DNA of 64,000 nt from assembly GCF_009604375.1 (NCBI RefSeq), contig NZ_WEGH01000005.1, positions 496,001 through 560,000 of the forward strand, given 5' to 3'. Position numbers and translations under genes: made by a program. Shown here one piece after another: positions 1 to 8,482 of this stretch (the stretch's first letter is position 1; every line of letters begins with the position of its first letter). The stretch is from Actinomadura macrotermitis (GTDB lineage Bacteria > Actinomycetota > Actinomycetes > Streptosporangiales > Streptosporangiaceae). Under the pieces are notes generated by a model that was given only the letters and a program-made list of their open reading frames with translations, was not told the DNA's origin and did no database searches.

Positions 1-801
1 CCAGTGCAGGGTGAGCGTGCGGCGGCAGCCGGGGTGGTCGACGGGGATCCAGGCGACGGGATAGGGCAGAGCGGTGTGCCGGGCGACGCCGGGATTGAGG
101 CCGATACCGAGCCCGGCGCGGATCAGCTCCTGGATGGCGGTGGCCTCGTCGGCCTCGCAGACGATCTTCGGGGTGAGGCCCCTCTCGGCGAAGAGCCGGT
201 CCAGGAGGCTGCGCTGCCAGTGTCCTTTGCGGGCGGTGACGAAGGGCCGGCCGGCGAGGTCGTCGACGCGCACCGAGGTGCGGCCCGCCAGCGGGTGGTC
301 CAGGGACGTGACGACCCCCACCGGCTCGTCGAGCAGCAGGGCCGCCTCCAGCCCCTCGGCCGGGATCGGCTGCGAGGCGACGCAGAGGTCGATGTCCTGG
401 GCCCGCAGGCTCCGGGCCATCTCCTCGGCGGACATCTGCTGGAGCACGACGTCGGCGGAGGGATGGGCGCGCTTGTACGCCGCGAGCGGGCCGGTGAGGG
501 CCAGGAAGGTCTCCGACGCCAGCCGCACGCTGCCGAAGCCCGCGCCGGTGGCCTCGGCGACGGCCCGCCGTCCCGCGTCCAGCTCGCCGAGGGCGCGTTC
601 GACGTGCTCGCCGAAGAGCCGCCCGGCGGCGTTGAGCCGGAGCCGCCCGGCCCGGTCGAACAGCGGCGTGCCGAGCTCGTTCTCCAGCCGGGCGATGGTG
701 CGGCTCAGCGACGGCTGGGCGACGCGGAGTTCGGCGGCCGCGCGGCTGAGGTGCTCCAGCCGCGCCACCACCAGGAACTGCCTGAGCGTGTTCAGCTCCA
801 T
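1..801 (-). CDS. LysR family transcriptional regulator (3' end cut by window edge)
   Basis: The reverse strand is open for 267 codons from the ATG at 801 to the window edge without a stop, so the C-terminus is missing. The N-terminus is a LysR winged helix-turn-helix: MELNTLRQFLVVARLEHLSR, then AQPSLSRTIARLE. A substrate-binding-like effector domain follows from about residue 90. It probably regulates the divergent membrane protein/multicopper oxidase pair that starts at 928, but this is inferred only from the divergent arrangement. Usual family length is about 290-310 residues, so roughly 30 residues are missing. The effector cannot be told. Confidence 0.9.
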   Translation of the reverse strand, partial: MELNTLRQFLVVARLEHLSRAAAELRVAQPSLSRTIARLENELGTPLFDRAGRLRLNAAGRLFGEHVERALGELDAGRRAVAEATGAGFGSVRLASETFLALTGPLAAYKRAHPSADVVLQQMSAEEMARSLRAQDIDLCVASQPIPAEGLEAALLLDEPVGVVTSLDHPLAGRTSVRVDDLAGRPFVTARKGHWQRSLLDRLFAERGLTPKIVCEADEATAIQELIRAGLGIGLNPGVARHTALPYPVAWIPVDHPGCRRTLTLHW

Positions 802-846
802 GGCCTTCTTCCCGCCCTTCGGTCATACCGTTCGGGACATAACAGG

Positions 847-883
847 ATAGCAATATTGATCTTTGACGTGATCACTTTGGAGG
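847..883. promoter_or_regulatory. Divergent intergenic region with two short palindromes
   Basis: The 126-bp gap between the LysR gene and the gene at 928 is AT-rich compared with its surroundings. It holds two perfect 8-bp palindromes, CAATATTG (851-858) and GTGATCAC (869-876), 18 bp apart centre to centre. Either could be part of a LysR-type site. This is suggestive only, since 8-mers of this kind are not specific. Confidence 0.3.
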
Positions 884-927
884 CATAGCTTCGCGGTTGA
901 TCGAGCACCGGAGAAGGAGGGGGCCTC

Positions 928-1392
928 ATGGTCACCGCAGCCAGAAGGTTCCGCCCGGCCCCGACGGGCCGGGCGGGCGCCGCGCCACGGACGAGACCCG
1001 CCGGGTGGGCGCTGCGGGCGGTCGTCAGCGCGCACATGGCCGTGATCTTCGGCCAGCCGGTGTTCGCCGGGGTGTACCTGAGCGGCGACTACGACGGCCT
1101 GCGCTGGCACGCGGCCGGCGCGGACCTGGTCACCTACGCCGGCTACCTGCAGCTGATCGCGGCGATCGTGGTCTGGGTCCGGCTGCGGCGGGCCTGGCCG
1201 GCGGCCGCCGCGCTGGCCCTGGTCGCGGCCGAGACGGTGCAGTACTTCGCCGGGCTGGACGGGGCGCTGTGGCTGCACCTCCCCCTGGGCGTGCTGACGA
1301 TCGCCGGCCTCGCCGTGATGTTCGTCGGCGTGTGGCGCCTGCCCCTGTGGCGGGCCGGGCAGCGGCAGCCGGAGGCCGAAGCCGATGCGTGA
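928..1392 (+). CDS. Four-helix membrane protein upstream of multicopper oxidase
   Basis: This is a 154-residue protein with about four hydrophobic segments (roughly residues 28-50, 68-87, 92-112 and 117-141) and basic termini. A strong Shine-Dalgarno (GGAGAAGGAGG, 910-920) precedes the ATG at 928. The stop overlaps the start of the multicopper oxidase gene by 8 bp, so the two are translationally coupled. I do not recognise a named family. The coupling suggests a membrane partner for the secreted oxidase, perhaps in electron or copper handling, but no metal-binding motif is visible. Confidence 0.8.
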   Translation: MVTAARRFRPAPTGRAGAAPRTRPAGWALRAVVSAHMAVIFGQPVFAGVYLSGDYDGLRWHAAGADLVTYAGYLQLIAAIVVWVRLRRAWPAAAALALVAAETVQYFAGLDGALWLHLPLGVLTIAGLAVMFVGVWRLPLWRAGQRQPEAEADA

Positions 1393-3001
1393 GCAGGAGA
1401 GGGACGAGCCCCGCGGAATGGCCAGGCGCCAGGTGCTCGGCATCGGCGGGGCGCTCGGGCTGATGACGGCCACCGGACTGACGACCGCGGCCGCGCTGTC
1501 GCGCCGCCCGGCGGCGACGGGCGCCGAACTGCGCAGCGCCCTGCCGCTGCCGCCCCCGTTCCAGGCGCCGCTGCCGATCCCCGCCGTGCTGGCGCCGGCC
1601 GGCACCGCGGGCGGGACCGACCGTTACGAGATCACCCAGCGGCAGGCGAGCGCGCAGATCCTGCCCGGCGTCCAGACGCCGCTGTGGACCTACAACGGCA
1701 CCTTTCCCGGGCCGACGATCGAGTCGCGCCGCGGCCGGCCGGTCACCGTGACGCACCACAACCGGCTGCCCGTGCCGACCGTGGTGCACCTGCACGGCGG
1801 ACGGACCCCGGCGGCGTCCGACGGGTACCCCACCGATCTCGTCCTGCCCGAGGGGTGGCAGGAGGCCGGCCACGGCATGGGCCACGGCGGCCACGGCATG
1901 CAGGGGATGCGGGATCCGCGGGCGGTGCGGTCCAGGCTGACGCGGGACTACACGTTCCCGCTGGACCAGCGGCCGACGCTGCTCTGGTACCACGACCACC
2001 GGATGGACTTCACCGCTCCGGCGATCTGGCGGGGCCTCGCCGGGCTGCACATCGTGCGCGACGACGCCGAGGAGGCGCTCGGCCTGCCCTCGGGGCGGCG
2101 CGAGTTGCCCCTCGTGATCGCCGACCGCGCGTTCGCCGCCGACGGCTCCCTCGCCTACCCCGCGCTCGACCCCGCCCTGCGGGCCCGGCCGGGCGTCCGC
2201 GACCCTTACCTGGCCGGGGTCCTCGGTGACGTGATCCTGGTCAACGGCGCGCCGTGGCCCCTGCACGAGGCCGACGCGGCCCGGTACCGGCTGCGCGTCC
2301 TGAACGCCTCCAACGCCCGGCACTACGAGCTCGAGGCGGTCCTGGACGACGGGCGCCGGCTGGACCTGGTCCAGGTCGGCGCCGACCAGGGGCTGCTGGC
2401 GGCGCCGGTCGCCCACCGGTCCCTGCCGATCGCGCCGGCCGAGCGCTACGACGTGGTCGTCGACTTCGCGAAGGTCCCGGTGGGCGGCCGCGTCCGGATC
2501 GTCAACCGGCTGGGCTCCGGGCGGACCCGCGACGTGATGGCCTTCCGGGTCGTGCGCAAGGCCGCCGACCACAGCCGCGTGCCGCGCGTCCTGTCGCGGG
2601 ACCTGCCGGAGTGGCGCCGGTCGGACGCCGTGCGCGTGCGCGACTTCTCCTTCCGGGCCGGGCGGATGCACGGCGGCCACGGATGGCTGATCGGCGGGCT
2701 GCCGTTCGATCCGGCCCGCACCGACGTCACCGCCCGGCTCGGCGACGTCGAGGTGTGGCGGCTGGTCGCCGACGTCCACCATCCCGTCCACCTGCACCTG
2801 GTCGGTTTCCGGGTGCTCTCGCGCGGCGGCCGGGCGCCCCTGCCCCACGACGCGGGACTGAAGGACACGGTCTCCCTGCGGCCGGGCGAGTCAGCGGAGA
2901 TCATCACCCGCTTCGACGGCTACCGCGGCCGCTACCTCTTCCACTGCCACAACGCCGAGCACGAGGACATGGGGATGATGGCCAACCTCGAGATCATCTG
3001 A
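1385..3001 (+). CDS. Tat-exported multicopper oxidase (bilirubin oxidase/CotA-like)
   Basis: This is a 538-residue protein with a twin-arginine signal (ARRQVLGIGG near residue 14) and hydrophobic core, so it is probably exported folded. All four copper-binding motifs are present: HLHGG (His135/137), WYHDH (His203/205), HPVHLH (466-471) and HCHxxxHxxxxM (His520, Cys521, His522, His526, Met531). Cys521, His526 and Met531 fit a type 1 copper site with Met axial ligand. A Met/His-rich loop (GHGMGHGGHGMQG) lies near residues 160-175. Such enzymes oxidise phenols, bilirubin or Cu(I) with O2. The substrate is unknown. Its 3' end overlaps the convergent regulator by 8 bp. Confidence 0.93.
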   Translation: MREQERDEPRGMARRQVLGIGGALGLMTATGLTTAAALSRRPAATGAELRSALPLPPPFQAPLPIPAVLAPAGTAGGTDRYEITQRQASAQILPGVQTPLWTYNGTFPGPTIESRRGRPVTVTHHNRLPVPTVVHLHGGRTPAASDGYPTDLVLPEGWQEAGHGMGHGGHGMQGMRDPRAVRSRLTRDYTFPLDQRPTLLWYHDHRMDFTAPAIWRGLAGLHIVRDDAEEALGLPSGRRELPLVIADRAFAADGSLAYPALDPALRARPGVRDPYLAGVLGDVILVNGAPWPLHEADAARYRLRVLNASNARHYELEAVLDDGRRLDLVQVGADQGLLAAPVAHRSLPIAPAERYDVVVDFAKVPVGGRVRIVNRLGSGRTRDVMAFRVVRKAADHSRVPRVLSRDLPEWRRSDAVRVRDFSFRAGRMHGGHGWLIGGLPFDPARTDVTARLGDVEVWRLVADVHHPVHLHLVGFRVLSRGGRAPLPHDAGLKDTVSLRPGESAEIITRFDGYRGRYLFHCHNAEHEDMGMMANLEII

Positions 3002-3956
3002 CGCCGGCCGCATCGGCGTGCGAGCTGCGGAAGGTGCGGCGGTAGGTGTCGGGGGGCACGCCGACGGTGCGGTTGAAGTGGCGGCGCAGGGTCGTGGCGG
3101 TGCCCATGCCGGTGGCGGCCGCGATGACCTCGACACTGTCGTCGGTCCGCTCCAGCAGTTCCTGGGCGCGGCGGATCCGCTGGATCAGCAGCCACTGCAG
3201 CGGGGTGGTGCCGGCCACCGACCTGAAGTGGCGGCCGAGGTTGCGCGAGCTCATAGCGGCCTGACGGGCCAGGTCCTCCACCGTCAGCGGGTGGTCCAGC
3301 CGTTCGAGCACCCACGGGAACAGGTCGCCGAGCGGGTGGCCGGTCCGGTCGGGCATCGGCGAGGCGACGAACTGGGCCTGGCCGCCGGCCCGGTGCGGCG
3401 GCACGACCAGGCGGCGCGCGACCGCGTTGGCGACCGTCGCGCCGTGGTCGAGGCGGACCAGGTGCAGGCACAGGTCCAGCGAGGCGGCCTTGCCGGCGGA
3501 GGTGAGCACGCTGCCCTCGTCCACGTAGAGGACGCCGGGGTCGACCTCCACCCGGGGATGGCGCGCGGCCAGGTCGTCGGTGTGCGCCCAGTGCGTGGTC
3601 GCGCGCCGGCCGTCCAGCAGCCCGGCGGCGGCCAGCACGAACGCCCCTGTGCAGAGCGAGGCGACCCGCGCGCCCGCCTCGTGCGCCGCGCGCACCGCGT
3701 CGATCAGGTCGGCGGGCGGGGCCACGTCGACGTCGGCCCACGCGGGGACGATCACGGTGCCGGCGTCCGCCAGCCGGTCCAGGCCGTGGTCGGGCTCCAG
3801 GAGGAACCGGCCGGCCCGCACGGCGCCCGGCCCGCAGCCGACGAGGTCGTACCAGGGGCCGGACACGGCGGCCGGGGCGGGGCCGAACACCTCGAACGCC
3901 ACGGACAGCTCGAAGTGCAGCATTCCGTCGGTGATGGCCACCGCGACTGTGCTCAT
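2994..3956 (-). CDS. GlxA family transcriptional regulator (DJ-1/PfpI domain plus AraC HTH)
   Basis: This is a 320-residue protein. Residues about 1-190 form a DJ-1/PfpI amidase-like domain (MSTVAVAITDGML start, nucleophile-elbow region VASLCTGAFVLAAAGLL). The C-terminal about 100 residues are an AraC-type double helix-turn-helix (MSSRNLGRHFRSVAGTTPLQWL and ATTLRRHFNRTVGVPPDTYR). The reading frame stays open for 38 codons upstream, but the ATG at 3956 matches the family N-terminus. It is convergent with the oxidase gene and divergent from the reductase at 4058, which is its most likely target. In this family the DJ-1 domain usually senses a ligand and is not known to act as an enzyme. Confidence 0.9.
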   Translation of the reverse strand: MSTVAVAITDGMLHFELSVAFEVFGPAPAAVSGPWYDLVGCGPGAVRAGRFLLEPDHGLDRLADAGTVIVPAWADVDVAPPADLIDAVRAAHEAGARVASLCTGAFVLAAAGLLDGRRATTHWAHTDDLAARHPRVEVDPGVLYVDEGSVLTSAGKAASLDLCLHLVRLDHGATVANAVARRLVVPPHRAGGQAQFVASPMPDRTGHPLGDLFPWVLERLDHPLTVEDLARQAAMSSRNLGRHFRSVAGTTPLQWLLIQRIRRAQELLERTDDSVEVIAAATGMGTATTLRRHFNRTVGVPPDTYRRTFRSSHADAAGVR

Positions 3957-4057
3957 GTCCGGAATTGTACGGTGCATGGCGTTCCAGACACTCGTGCGGG
4001 CCGGCCGTTCCCGCGAGGATCTCCTCATCGGATCAAGCGAGCATGGCGGGGGAAACG

Positions 4058-5089
4058 ATGGAATCGGCACAGAATGTCGCGGTATTCGGCGCGTACGGGC
4101 ACACCGGGCGCTTCGTGGTGGCGGAGCTGCTGGAACGGGGGTTCGTCCCGATCGCGTCCGGCCGTGACGCGGGCAGGCTGCAGGCGCTGGCGGCGTCCTT
4201 CCCCGGGCTGGACGTCCGGCCCGCGACGGCGGACGACCCGGCCTCGCTCGACCGCGCGCTGGCCGGCGCGGCGGCGGTGATCAACGCCGCCGGGCCCTTC
4301 GCCGACACGGCCGCCCCGGTGATCGAGGCGGCGCTGCGCGCCGGCATCCCCTACGTGGACGTCGCGGCCGAGATCGAGGCCAACGCCGACACGTTCGCGC
4401 ACTTCACCGAGCGCGCCCGCGCCGAGGGCGCCGTGATCGTCCCCGCGATGGCCTTCTTCGGCGGCCTCGGCGACCTGCTGGCCACCGCGGCGACGGGCGG
4501 CTGGACGACGGCCGACGAGGTGCACATCGCCTACGCGCTGAGCAGCTGGCACCCGACCGCCGGCACGCGCGCCGCGGGCGCGGTCTCCCGGGAACGGCGG
4601 GACGGCCGGCGCGTCCGGTTCGCCGGCGGGCGGCTGGAGTACCACGACGACGCCCTTCCGACGCTGAAGTGGACGTTCCCCGAGCCGGTGGGCGTCCAGT
4701 CCGTCATCGGGGAGTTCAGCATGGCCGACGTCGTCACGATCCCCAGCCACCTGGCCGTCCCCGCCGTGCACTCCTACATGTCGGCCCACGCGGTCGGTGA
4801 TCTGTCGGCCCCGGACACGCCCGCGCCGACGGCGGCCGACGAGCGCGGACGGTCCGACCAGACCTTCCTCGTCGAGGTCGTCGTGCGCTCCGGCGAGGAG
4901 GAACGGCGCGCCACGGCGAGCGGCCGGGACATCTACGCCATCACCGCGCCGCTCGCAGTGGAGGCGGTCGGACGCATCCTCAGCGGGCGGACCAGGACCA
5001 CCGGGGTCGCCTCCGCCGGGGAGATCTTCGACGCGGCCGACTTCCTGCGCGCGCTGTCCCCGCACCTGACGTTCGAGGTGCGTCAGTAG
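4058..5089 (+). CDS. Saccharopine dehydrogenase-like NAD(P)-binding oxidoreductase
   Basis: This is a 343-residue protein whose N-terminus has a Rossmann fold with glycine motif GAYGHTGRFV (about residues 9-18), as in saccharopine dehydrogenase/trans-acting enoyl reductase-type proteins. The body (AAVINAAGPFADTAAPVIEA, then DVAAEIEAN) matches the conserved second half of that fold. I chose the ATG at 4058 because it follows GGGGGAAACG at good spacing. An in-frame ATG at 4043 has no such site. The substrate is not identifiable. The 3' end overlaps the convergent LysR gene by 7 bp. Confidence 0.85.
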   Translation: MESAQNVAVFGAYGHTGRFVVAELLERGFVPIASGRDAGRLQALAASFPGLDVRPATADDPASLDRALAGAAAVINAAGPFADTAAPVIEAALRAGIPYVDVAAEIEANADTFAHFTERARAEGAVIVPAMAFFGGLGDLLATAATGGWTTADEVHIAYALSSWHPTAGTRAAGAVSRERRDGRRVRFAGGRLEYHDDALPTLKWTFPEPVGVQSVIGEFSMADVVTIPSHLAVPAVHSYMSAHAVGDLSAPDTPAPTAADERGRSDQTFLVEVVVRSGEEERRATASGRDIYAITAPLAVEAVGRILSGRTRTTGVASAGEIFDAADFLRALSPHLTFEVRQ

Positions 5090-5943
5090 TCGATCATGCG
5101 GGCGTACGGGCCGTTCCGGAGGGCGGCGAGGGCGAGGCGCTCGCGCGGCGGGTTCGGGCCGACGGGCCGCCACGCCAGGCCGGAGTCCTCGCCCACGGCG
5201 TGCCGCGGCCGGAGCGCGACCAGGCCGGTGTCGCGGCGCAGCGCGTGCCGGAACAGGGTGTGGCTGGAGTGGCCGCCGGTGACGAGTTCGGGCGTCCAGC
5301 CGTTGGCCTCAAGTGCGGCGAGGACCGCGGCGGCGTAGTCGGGCGCACGCGCCGAGGGGAACCAGAGCAGGCGCCGGCCGGCCAGGTCGTCCCAGGTGAG
5401 GGCGGTGCGGCCGGCCAGAGGGTGGTCCGGGGCGAGGACGATGCCGAGCGGTTCGTCGCTGACGAGGTGGAGCGTCAGCACGGCCCGGGCGGCGGGCGGG
5501 CGCAGCAGCCCGAAGTCCAGTTCGCCGCTGCGCAGCAGCCGTTCCTGGTCGCGGGAGCTGATCTGCTCGATGGCCGGCCGCAGCGGCCCGGCGCCGGCGA
5601 TCAGGGCTTCGGCGCGGGCGAGCACCGCGTCCGGGACGCCGGAGCAGACGCCGAGCCGGACCTCGCGGACGGTCCCCCGGGCGGCCGCGATCGAGGACCG
5701 CAGGCCGCCGAGCGCCCGATCGACGCCCTCCAGCAGCACCCGGCCGCTCTCGGTGAGCTCCATCCCCTGGGGCCTGCGGTGGAACAGCGGGGTGCCGACG
5801 CGCCGTTCCAGCGCGCCGATCTGCTGGCTCAGGCTGGGCTGGGCGATCCGCAGCCGCCGGGCCGCCCCGGTGACCGTCCCCTCCTGCGCCACCGCGGCGA
5901 AGTAGCGCAGGTGCCGGATCTCGATCCCCGCCAGCTCGTCCAT
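5083..5943 (-). CDS. LysR family transcriptional regulator
   Basis: This is a 286-residue full-length LysR protein. The winged HTH is at residues about 8-67 (IEIRHLRYFAAVAQEGTV, AQPSLSQQIGALERRVG). The rest is a periplasmic-binding-protein-like effector domain. It is divergent from the YciI-like gene at 6039, and a LysR-type dyad lies in the gap at 5966-5981. The probable target is therefore the YciI-like gene, its own promoter, or both. Confidence 0.9.
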   Translation of the reverse strand: MDELAGIEIRHLRYFAAVAQEGTVTGAARRLRIAQPSLSQQIGALERRVGTPLFHRRPQGMELTESGRVLLEGVDRALGGLRSSIAAARGTVREVRLGVCSGVPDAVLARAEALIAGAGPLRPAIEQISSRDQERLLRSGELDFGLLRPPAARAVLTLHLVSDEPLGIVLAPDHPLAGRTALTWDDLAGRRLLWFPSARAPDYAAAVLAALEANGWTPELVTGGHSSHTLFRHALRRDTGLVALRPRHAVGEDSGLAWRPVGPNPPRERLALAALRNGPYARMIDY

Positions 5944-5965
5944 TCCCCCGCCTTCGCCTGCACCT

Positions 5966-5981
5966 ATAGGGCGGAGCCTAT
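5966..5981. promoter_or_regulatory. LysR-type dyad ATAGG-N6-CCTAT
   Basis: A perfect inverted repeat, ATAGG (5966-5970) and CCTAT (5977-5981) separated by 6 bp, lies between the divergent LysR gene (start 5943) and the YciI-like gene (start 6039). Its size and AT-rich arms fit a LysR recognition site. It is assigned to the adjacent LysR protein by position only. Confidence 0.5.
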
Positions 5982-6038
5982 GGCACGGCGGCGGAGAGGT
6001 CTTGGCGTCCGGGCGAAGGGATGGGCTTCGCTGGAGGC

Positions 6039-6293
6039 ATGTTCCTCATCATGCTGACCTACCAGGCCCCGCTGGACACCATCGACGAGCTCAAGGACGA
6101 GCACTACGCCAACCCGAAGGGGCTGTTCGCGCAGGGCATGGTCCAGATGGCGGGGCGGCTCGAACCCCGCACGGGCGGCCTCATCATCGCCGAGGGCGAC
6201 CGCGCCGACGTCGAGGCGGCGGTGGCGTCCGACCCCTTCGTCACCAGCGGCGCGGCCACCGTCCAGATCACCGAGTTCCACCGGACGCGGTGA
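6039..6293 (+). CDS. YciI-like small protein
   Basis: This is an 84-residue protein beginning MFLIMLTYQAPLDTIDELKD, the form typical of YciI-like ferredoxin-fold proteins. Conserved features include the His in the DEHY segment and a central GRLEPRTGG turn. Two in-frame ATGs (6021 and 6039) are possible. I prefer 6039 by family N-terminus, although GGAGG (6033-6037) is very close to it. The biochemical role of stand-alone YciI proteins is poorly defined. The 3' end overlaps the convergent epoxide hydrolase gene by 26 bp. Confidence 0.8.
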   Translation: MFLIMLTYQAPLDTIDELKDEHYANPKGLFAQGMVQMAGRLEPRTGGLIIAEGDRADVEAAVASDPFVTSGAATVQITEFHRTR

Positions 6294-7371
6294 GCGCCCC
6301 CAGTTTCGCGAAGAACGCCCGGACGTCGTCCGCGAACAGATCGGGCACTTCCATCGCGGCGAAGTGGCCGCCCCGGTCGAACTCGCTCCAGTGCGCGATG
6401 TCGTAGAGCTGCTCGGCGAGGGGCCGGACCGACAGGACGATGTCGTGCGCGAAGACGGCCATGCCGACCGGGGCCGGGCAGGGCGGGCTGCCGAACGTGC
6501 TCTCGCGGGTGAGGCGGGCCGAGGAGCCGGCGGTGGCGGTGAGCCAGTAGAGCATGACGTTGGTCAGCAGCCGGTCGTCGCTGATCGCCGACCGGGGGTC
6601 GGTCCACTCGGTGAACTTCTCGGCGATCCAGGCCAGCTGCCCGACGGGCGAGTCGGTCAGCGCGTAGGACAGGGTCTGCGGGCGGGTGGCCTGCAGAACC
6701 TGGTAGCCGGGGCGCTGGGCGGCGAAGCGCCTGATGTGATCGAGCCTGGCCCGGTCCTCCTCCGACAGGCCCTCCTCCCGGCCGGTCGGAGGCGTGGGCA
6801 GGTAGTTCAGGTGCACCCCGACGACGTTTTCGGGAGCGGCGGCCGCCACGGCCCGGCAGATCCCCGACCCCCAGTCGCCGCCCTGCGCGCCGTAGCGGTC
6901 GTAGCCGAGGCGGGCCATCAGCTCGGCGAAGGCGGCGGCGACGCGGTGCTGGCTCCAGCCGCGTTCGCGGGTCGGGCCGGACAGGCCGAAGCCGGGGATC
7001 GAGGGGACGACCAGGTGGAAGTCGCGCGACAGCGGCTCGATGACGTCGAGGAACTCCACGACCGAGCCGGGCCAGCCGTGGACGAGCAGCAACGGCAGCG
7101 CGCCGGGGTCGGCCGAGCGGACGTGCAGGAAGTGGACGTTCTGGCCGTCGATCTCGGTGGTGAACTGCGGGTGGCGGTTGAGCTCGGCCTCGTGCGCGCG
7201 CCAGTCGTAGCCGGTGCGCCAGCGCTCGGCGAGCTCGCGGACGCGGGCGAGCGGGATGCCGTAGTCCCAGCCGGCGTCCGGGAGCTCGTCGGGCCAGCGG
7301 GTGCGGGCGAGGCGGTCGGCGAGGTCGTCCAGATCGGCCTGGGGGACATCGAGGCGGAACGGCTTGATCAT
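6268..7371 (-). CDS. Epoxide hydrolase family protein (alpha/beta hydrolase with EHN domain)
   Basis: This is a 367-residue protein with an epoxide hydrolase N-terminal domain (FRLDVPQADLDDLADRLART) followed by an alpha/beta hydrolase core. The oxyanion motif is HGWPGS. The nucleophile region GAQGGDWGSGI places Asp at the elbow, as in epoxide hydrolases and unlike Ser hydrolases. The C-terminal segment EFDRGGHFAAMEVPDLFADD carries the catalytic His. The start at 7371 has GGAG 5 nt upstream. An alternative ATG at 7383 overlaps the stop of the MarR-like gene (TGATG), so the two genes form a coupled operon. The substrate could be a xenobiotic or lipid epoxide. Confidence 0.9.
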   Translation of the reverse strand: MIKPFRLDVPQADLDDLADRLARTRWPDELPDAGWDYGIPLARVRELAERWRTGYDWRAHEAELNRHPQFTTEIDGQNVHFLHVRSADPGALPLLLVHGWPGSVVEFLDVIEPLSRDFHLVVPSIPGFGLSGPTRERGWSQHRVAAAFAELMARLGYDRYGAQGGDWGSGICRAVAAAAPENVVGVHLNYLPTPPTGREEGLSEEDRARLDHIRRFAAQRPGYQVLQATRPQTLSYALTDSPVGQLAWIAEKFTEWTDPRSAISDDRLLTNVMLYWLTATAGSSARLTRESTFGSPPCPAPVGMAVFAHDIVLSVRPLAEQLYDIAHWSEFDRGGHFAAMEVPDLFADDVRAFFAKLGALTASGGTR

Positions 7372-7382
7372 GGGGGTCTCCA

Positions 7383-7790
7383 TCAGGCGAGTTCGGCGTC
7401 GATGCGGGCGGTGACGGCGTCCAGCACGCGGCCGGCGGTCGCCAGGTCCGCGGCGGTGACGGCGGAGTAGGCGCGGGCGGTCGCCTCGGTGACGGCGGCG
7501 GTGAGGCGGTCGTGCAGGTCGCGGCCGGCGGCGGTGAGGCCGCCGTCGTCCAGCAGGCCCGCGGCGGCGAGGTCGTCCAGGGCCGCGCGGGCCGCCGGCG
7601 CGCCGGTCTTCAGCGCGCCGGCGATCCGGGCGGCGAGGTCGCCGCGGTCCGCCGGGCCGGCCCCGGCGGCGATCTTGAGGGCGACCCACTGCGGGTAGCC
7701 GAGGCCGCTGCCGGCCAGCAGGCTCTCCAGCAGGGCGCGGTGGGCGTTCTCGGCGCGGCCGAGGACCTGCGGGCTGAGGGTGGGCGTCAT
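7383..7790 (-). CDS. MarR-like winged-helix protein
   Basis: This is a 135-residue protein ending in a helix-rich segment (GLTAAGRDLHDRLTAAVTEA) typical of MarR family dimerisation ends. The middle (TGAPAARAALDDLAAAGLLD) resembles the recognition helix and wing. GGAG at 7795-7798 precedes the ATG at 7790. It is the first gene of a two-gene operon with the epoxide hydrolase and faces a second MarR gene at 7881. It is probably a regulator, but family assignment rests on secondary-structure pattern more than on strong motifs. Confidence 0.7.
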   Translation of the reverse strand: MTPTLSPQVLGRAENAHRALLESLLAGSGLGYPQWVALKIAAGAGPADRGDLAARIAGALKTGAPAARAALDDLAAAGLLDDGGLTAAGRDLHDRLTAAVTEATARAYSAVTAADLATAGRVLDAVTARIDAELA

Positions 7791-7797
7791 GACGACT

Positions 7798-7873
7798 CCA
7801 ATTAATTGGCAGCACCAATGTTGGTATGCCCAACGATAGCAACTCGTTGGGGTGGCCAACAAGTGGCTAGACT
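7798..7873. promoter_or_regulatory. Three TTGG-N5-CCAA operators in a divergent MarR-MarR promoter
   Basis: Three inverted repeats share one design: ATTGG-N5-CCAAT (7805-7819), GTTGG-N5-CCAAC (7820-7834) and GTTGG-N5-CCAAC (7846-7860). The first two abut exactly; the third follows after 11 bp. A 12-bp palindrome CCAATTAATTGG (7798-7809) overlaps the first. TAGACT (7868-7873) is a -10 hexamer for the gene at 7881, and the third operator falls between it and the -35 position. Such an array would repress both divergent genes. Confidence 0.8.
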
Positions 7874-7880
7874 GAGGCGC

Positions 7881-8333
7881 ATGACGACGGCCGAGAACGA
7901 GACGCCCGCGCGGCTTCGGGCGATGCCGAGCTGGCTGCTCGGCCAGCTGTCGGTGCACGCGCACCGGATGCTGTCCGAGGGGCTCGCCGCCGCCGGCGCG
8001 CGCGGCCACCACTACCGGCTGCTGGCCGCCCTGGAGGAGTTCGGCCCGGCCAGTCAGGCCGCGCTCGGCCGCCGGACCGGCATCGACCGCAGCGACGTGG
8101 TGGCGGCGCTGAACGACCTGGCCGGGCAGGGCTTCGTCGAGCGCTCCCCCGACCCTGAGGACCGCCGCCGGAACGTCATCACGATCACCCCGGCCGGACT
8201 GGAGGCGTTCGGGCGGCTGGACGAGGTGCTGGCGGGAGTGCAGGAGGAACTGCTCGCCCCGCTGCCCGCCGCCGACCGCGACCAGCTGACCAGGCTGCTC
8301 GGCCGGCTGCTGGAGCACCACTCCGGGCGCTGA
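7881..8333 (+). CDS. MarR family transcriptional regulator
   Basis: This is a 150-residue MarR protein. The winged helix (SQAALGRRTGIDRSDVVAAL, then NDLAGQGFVERSPDPEDRRR) has the canonical basic wing, and dimerisation helices lie at both ends. The ATG at 7881 sits 7 nt after a TAGACT -10 box with no clear Shine-Dalgarno, so it is probably leaderless. It is divergent from the MarR-like/epoxide hydrolase operon with three operators between them, so it very likely represses itself and that operon. The natural ligand is unknown, perhaps a phenolic or epoxide-related compound. Confidence 0.9.
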   Translation: MTTAENETPARLRAMPSWLLGQLSVHAHRMLSEGLAAAGARGHHYRLLAALEEFGPASQAALGRRTGIDRSDVVAALNDLAGQGFVERSPDPEDRRRNVITITPAGLEAFGRLDEVLAGVQEELLAPLPAADRDQLTRLLGRLLEHHSGR

Positions 8334-8482
8334 CCCGCCCCGCGTGCGGGCGCCCCTGTCCGCCCCGGCGCGTTCCAGTTACTCAGATCGCTCCTGCTGA
8401 ACTCGGCGTGCTCAGAGGGCGGAGTACGGGTGGACCTCCATGTTCCCGAGCACGGCCGGGGCCGGCGTCCTCGCCCGCCGGG

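Noticed and set aside
4..888. Long plus-strand open frames over the LysR gene
   Set aside because: The reverse strand reads as a clear LysR protein; the forward frames have no family resemblance and reflect third-position GC bias.
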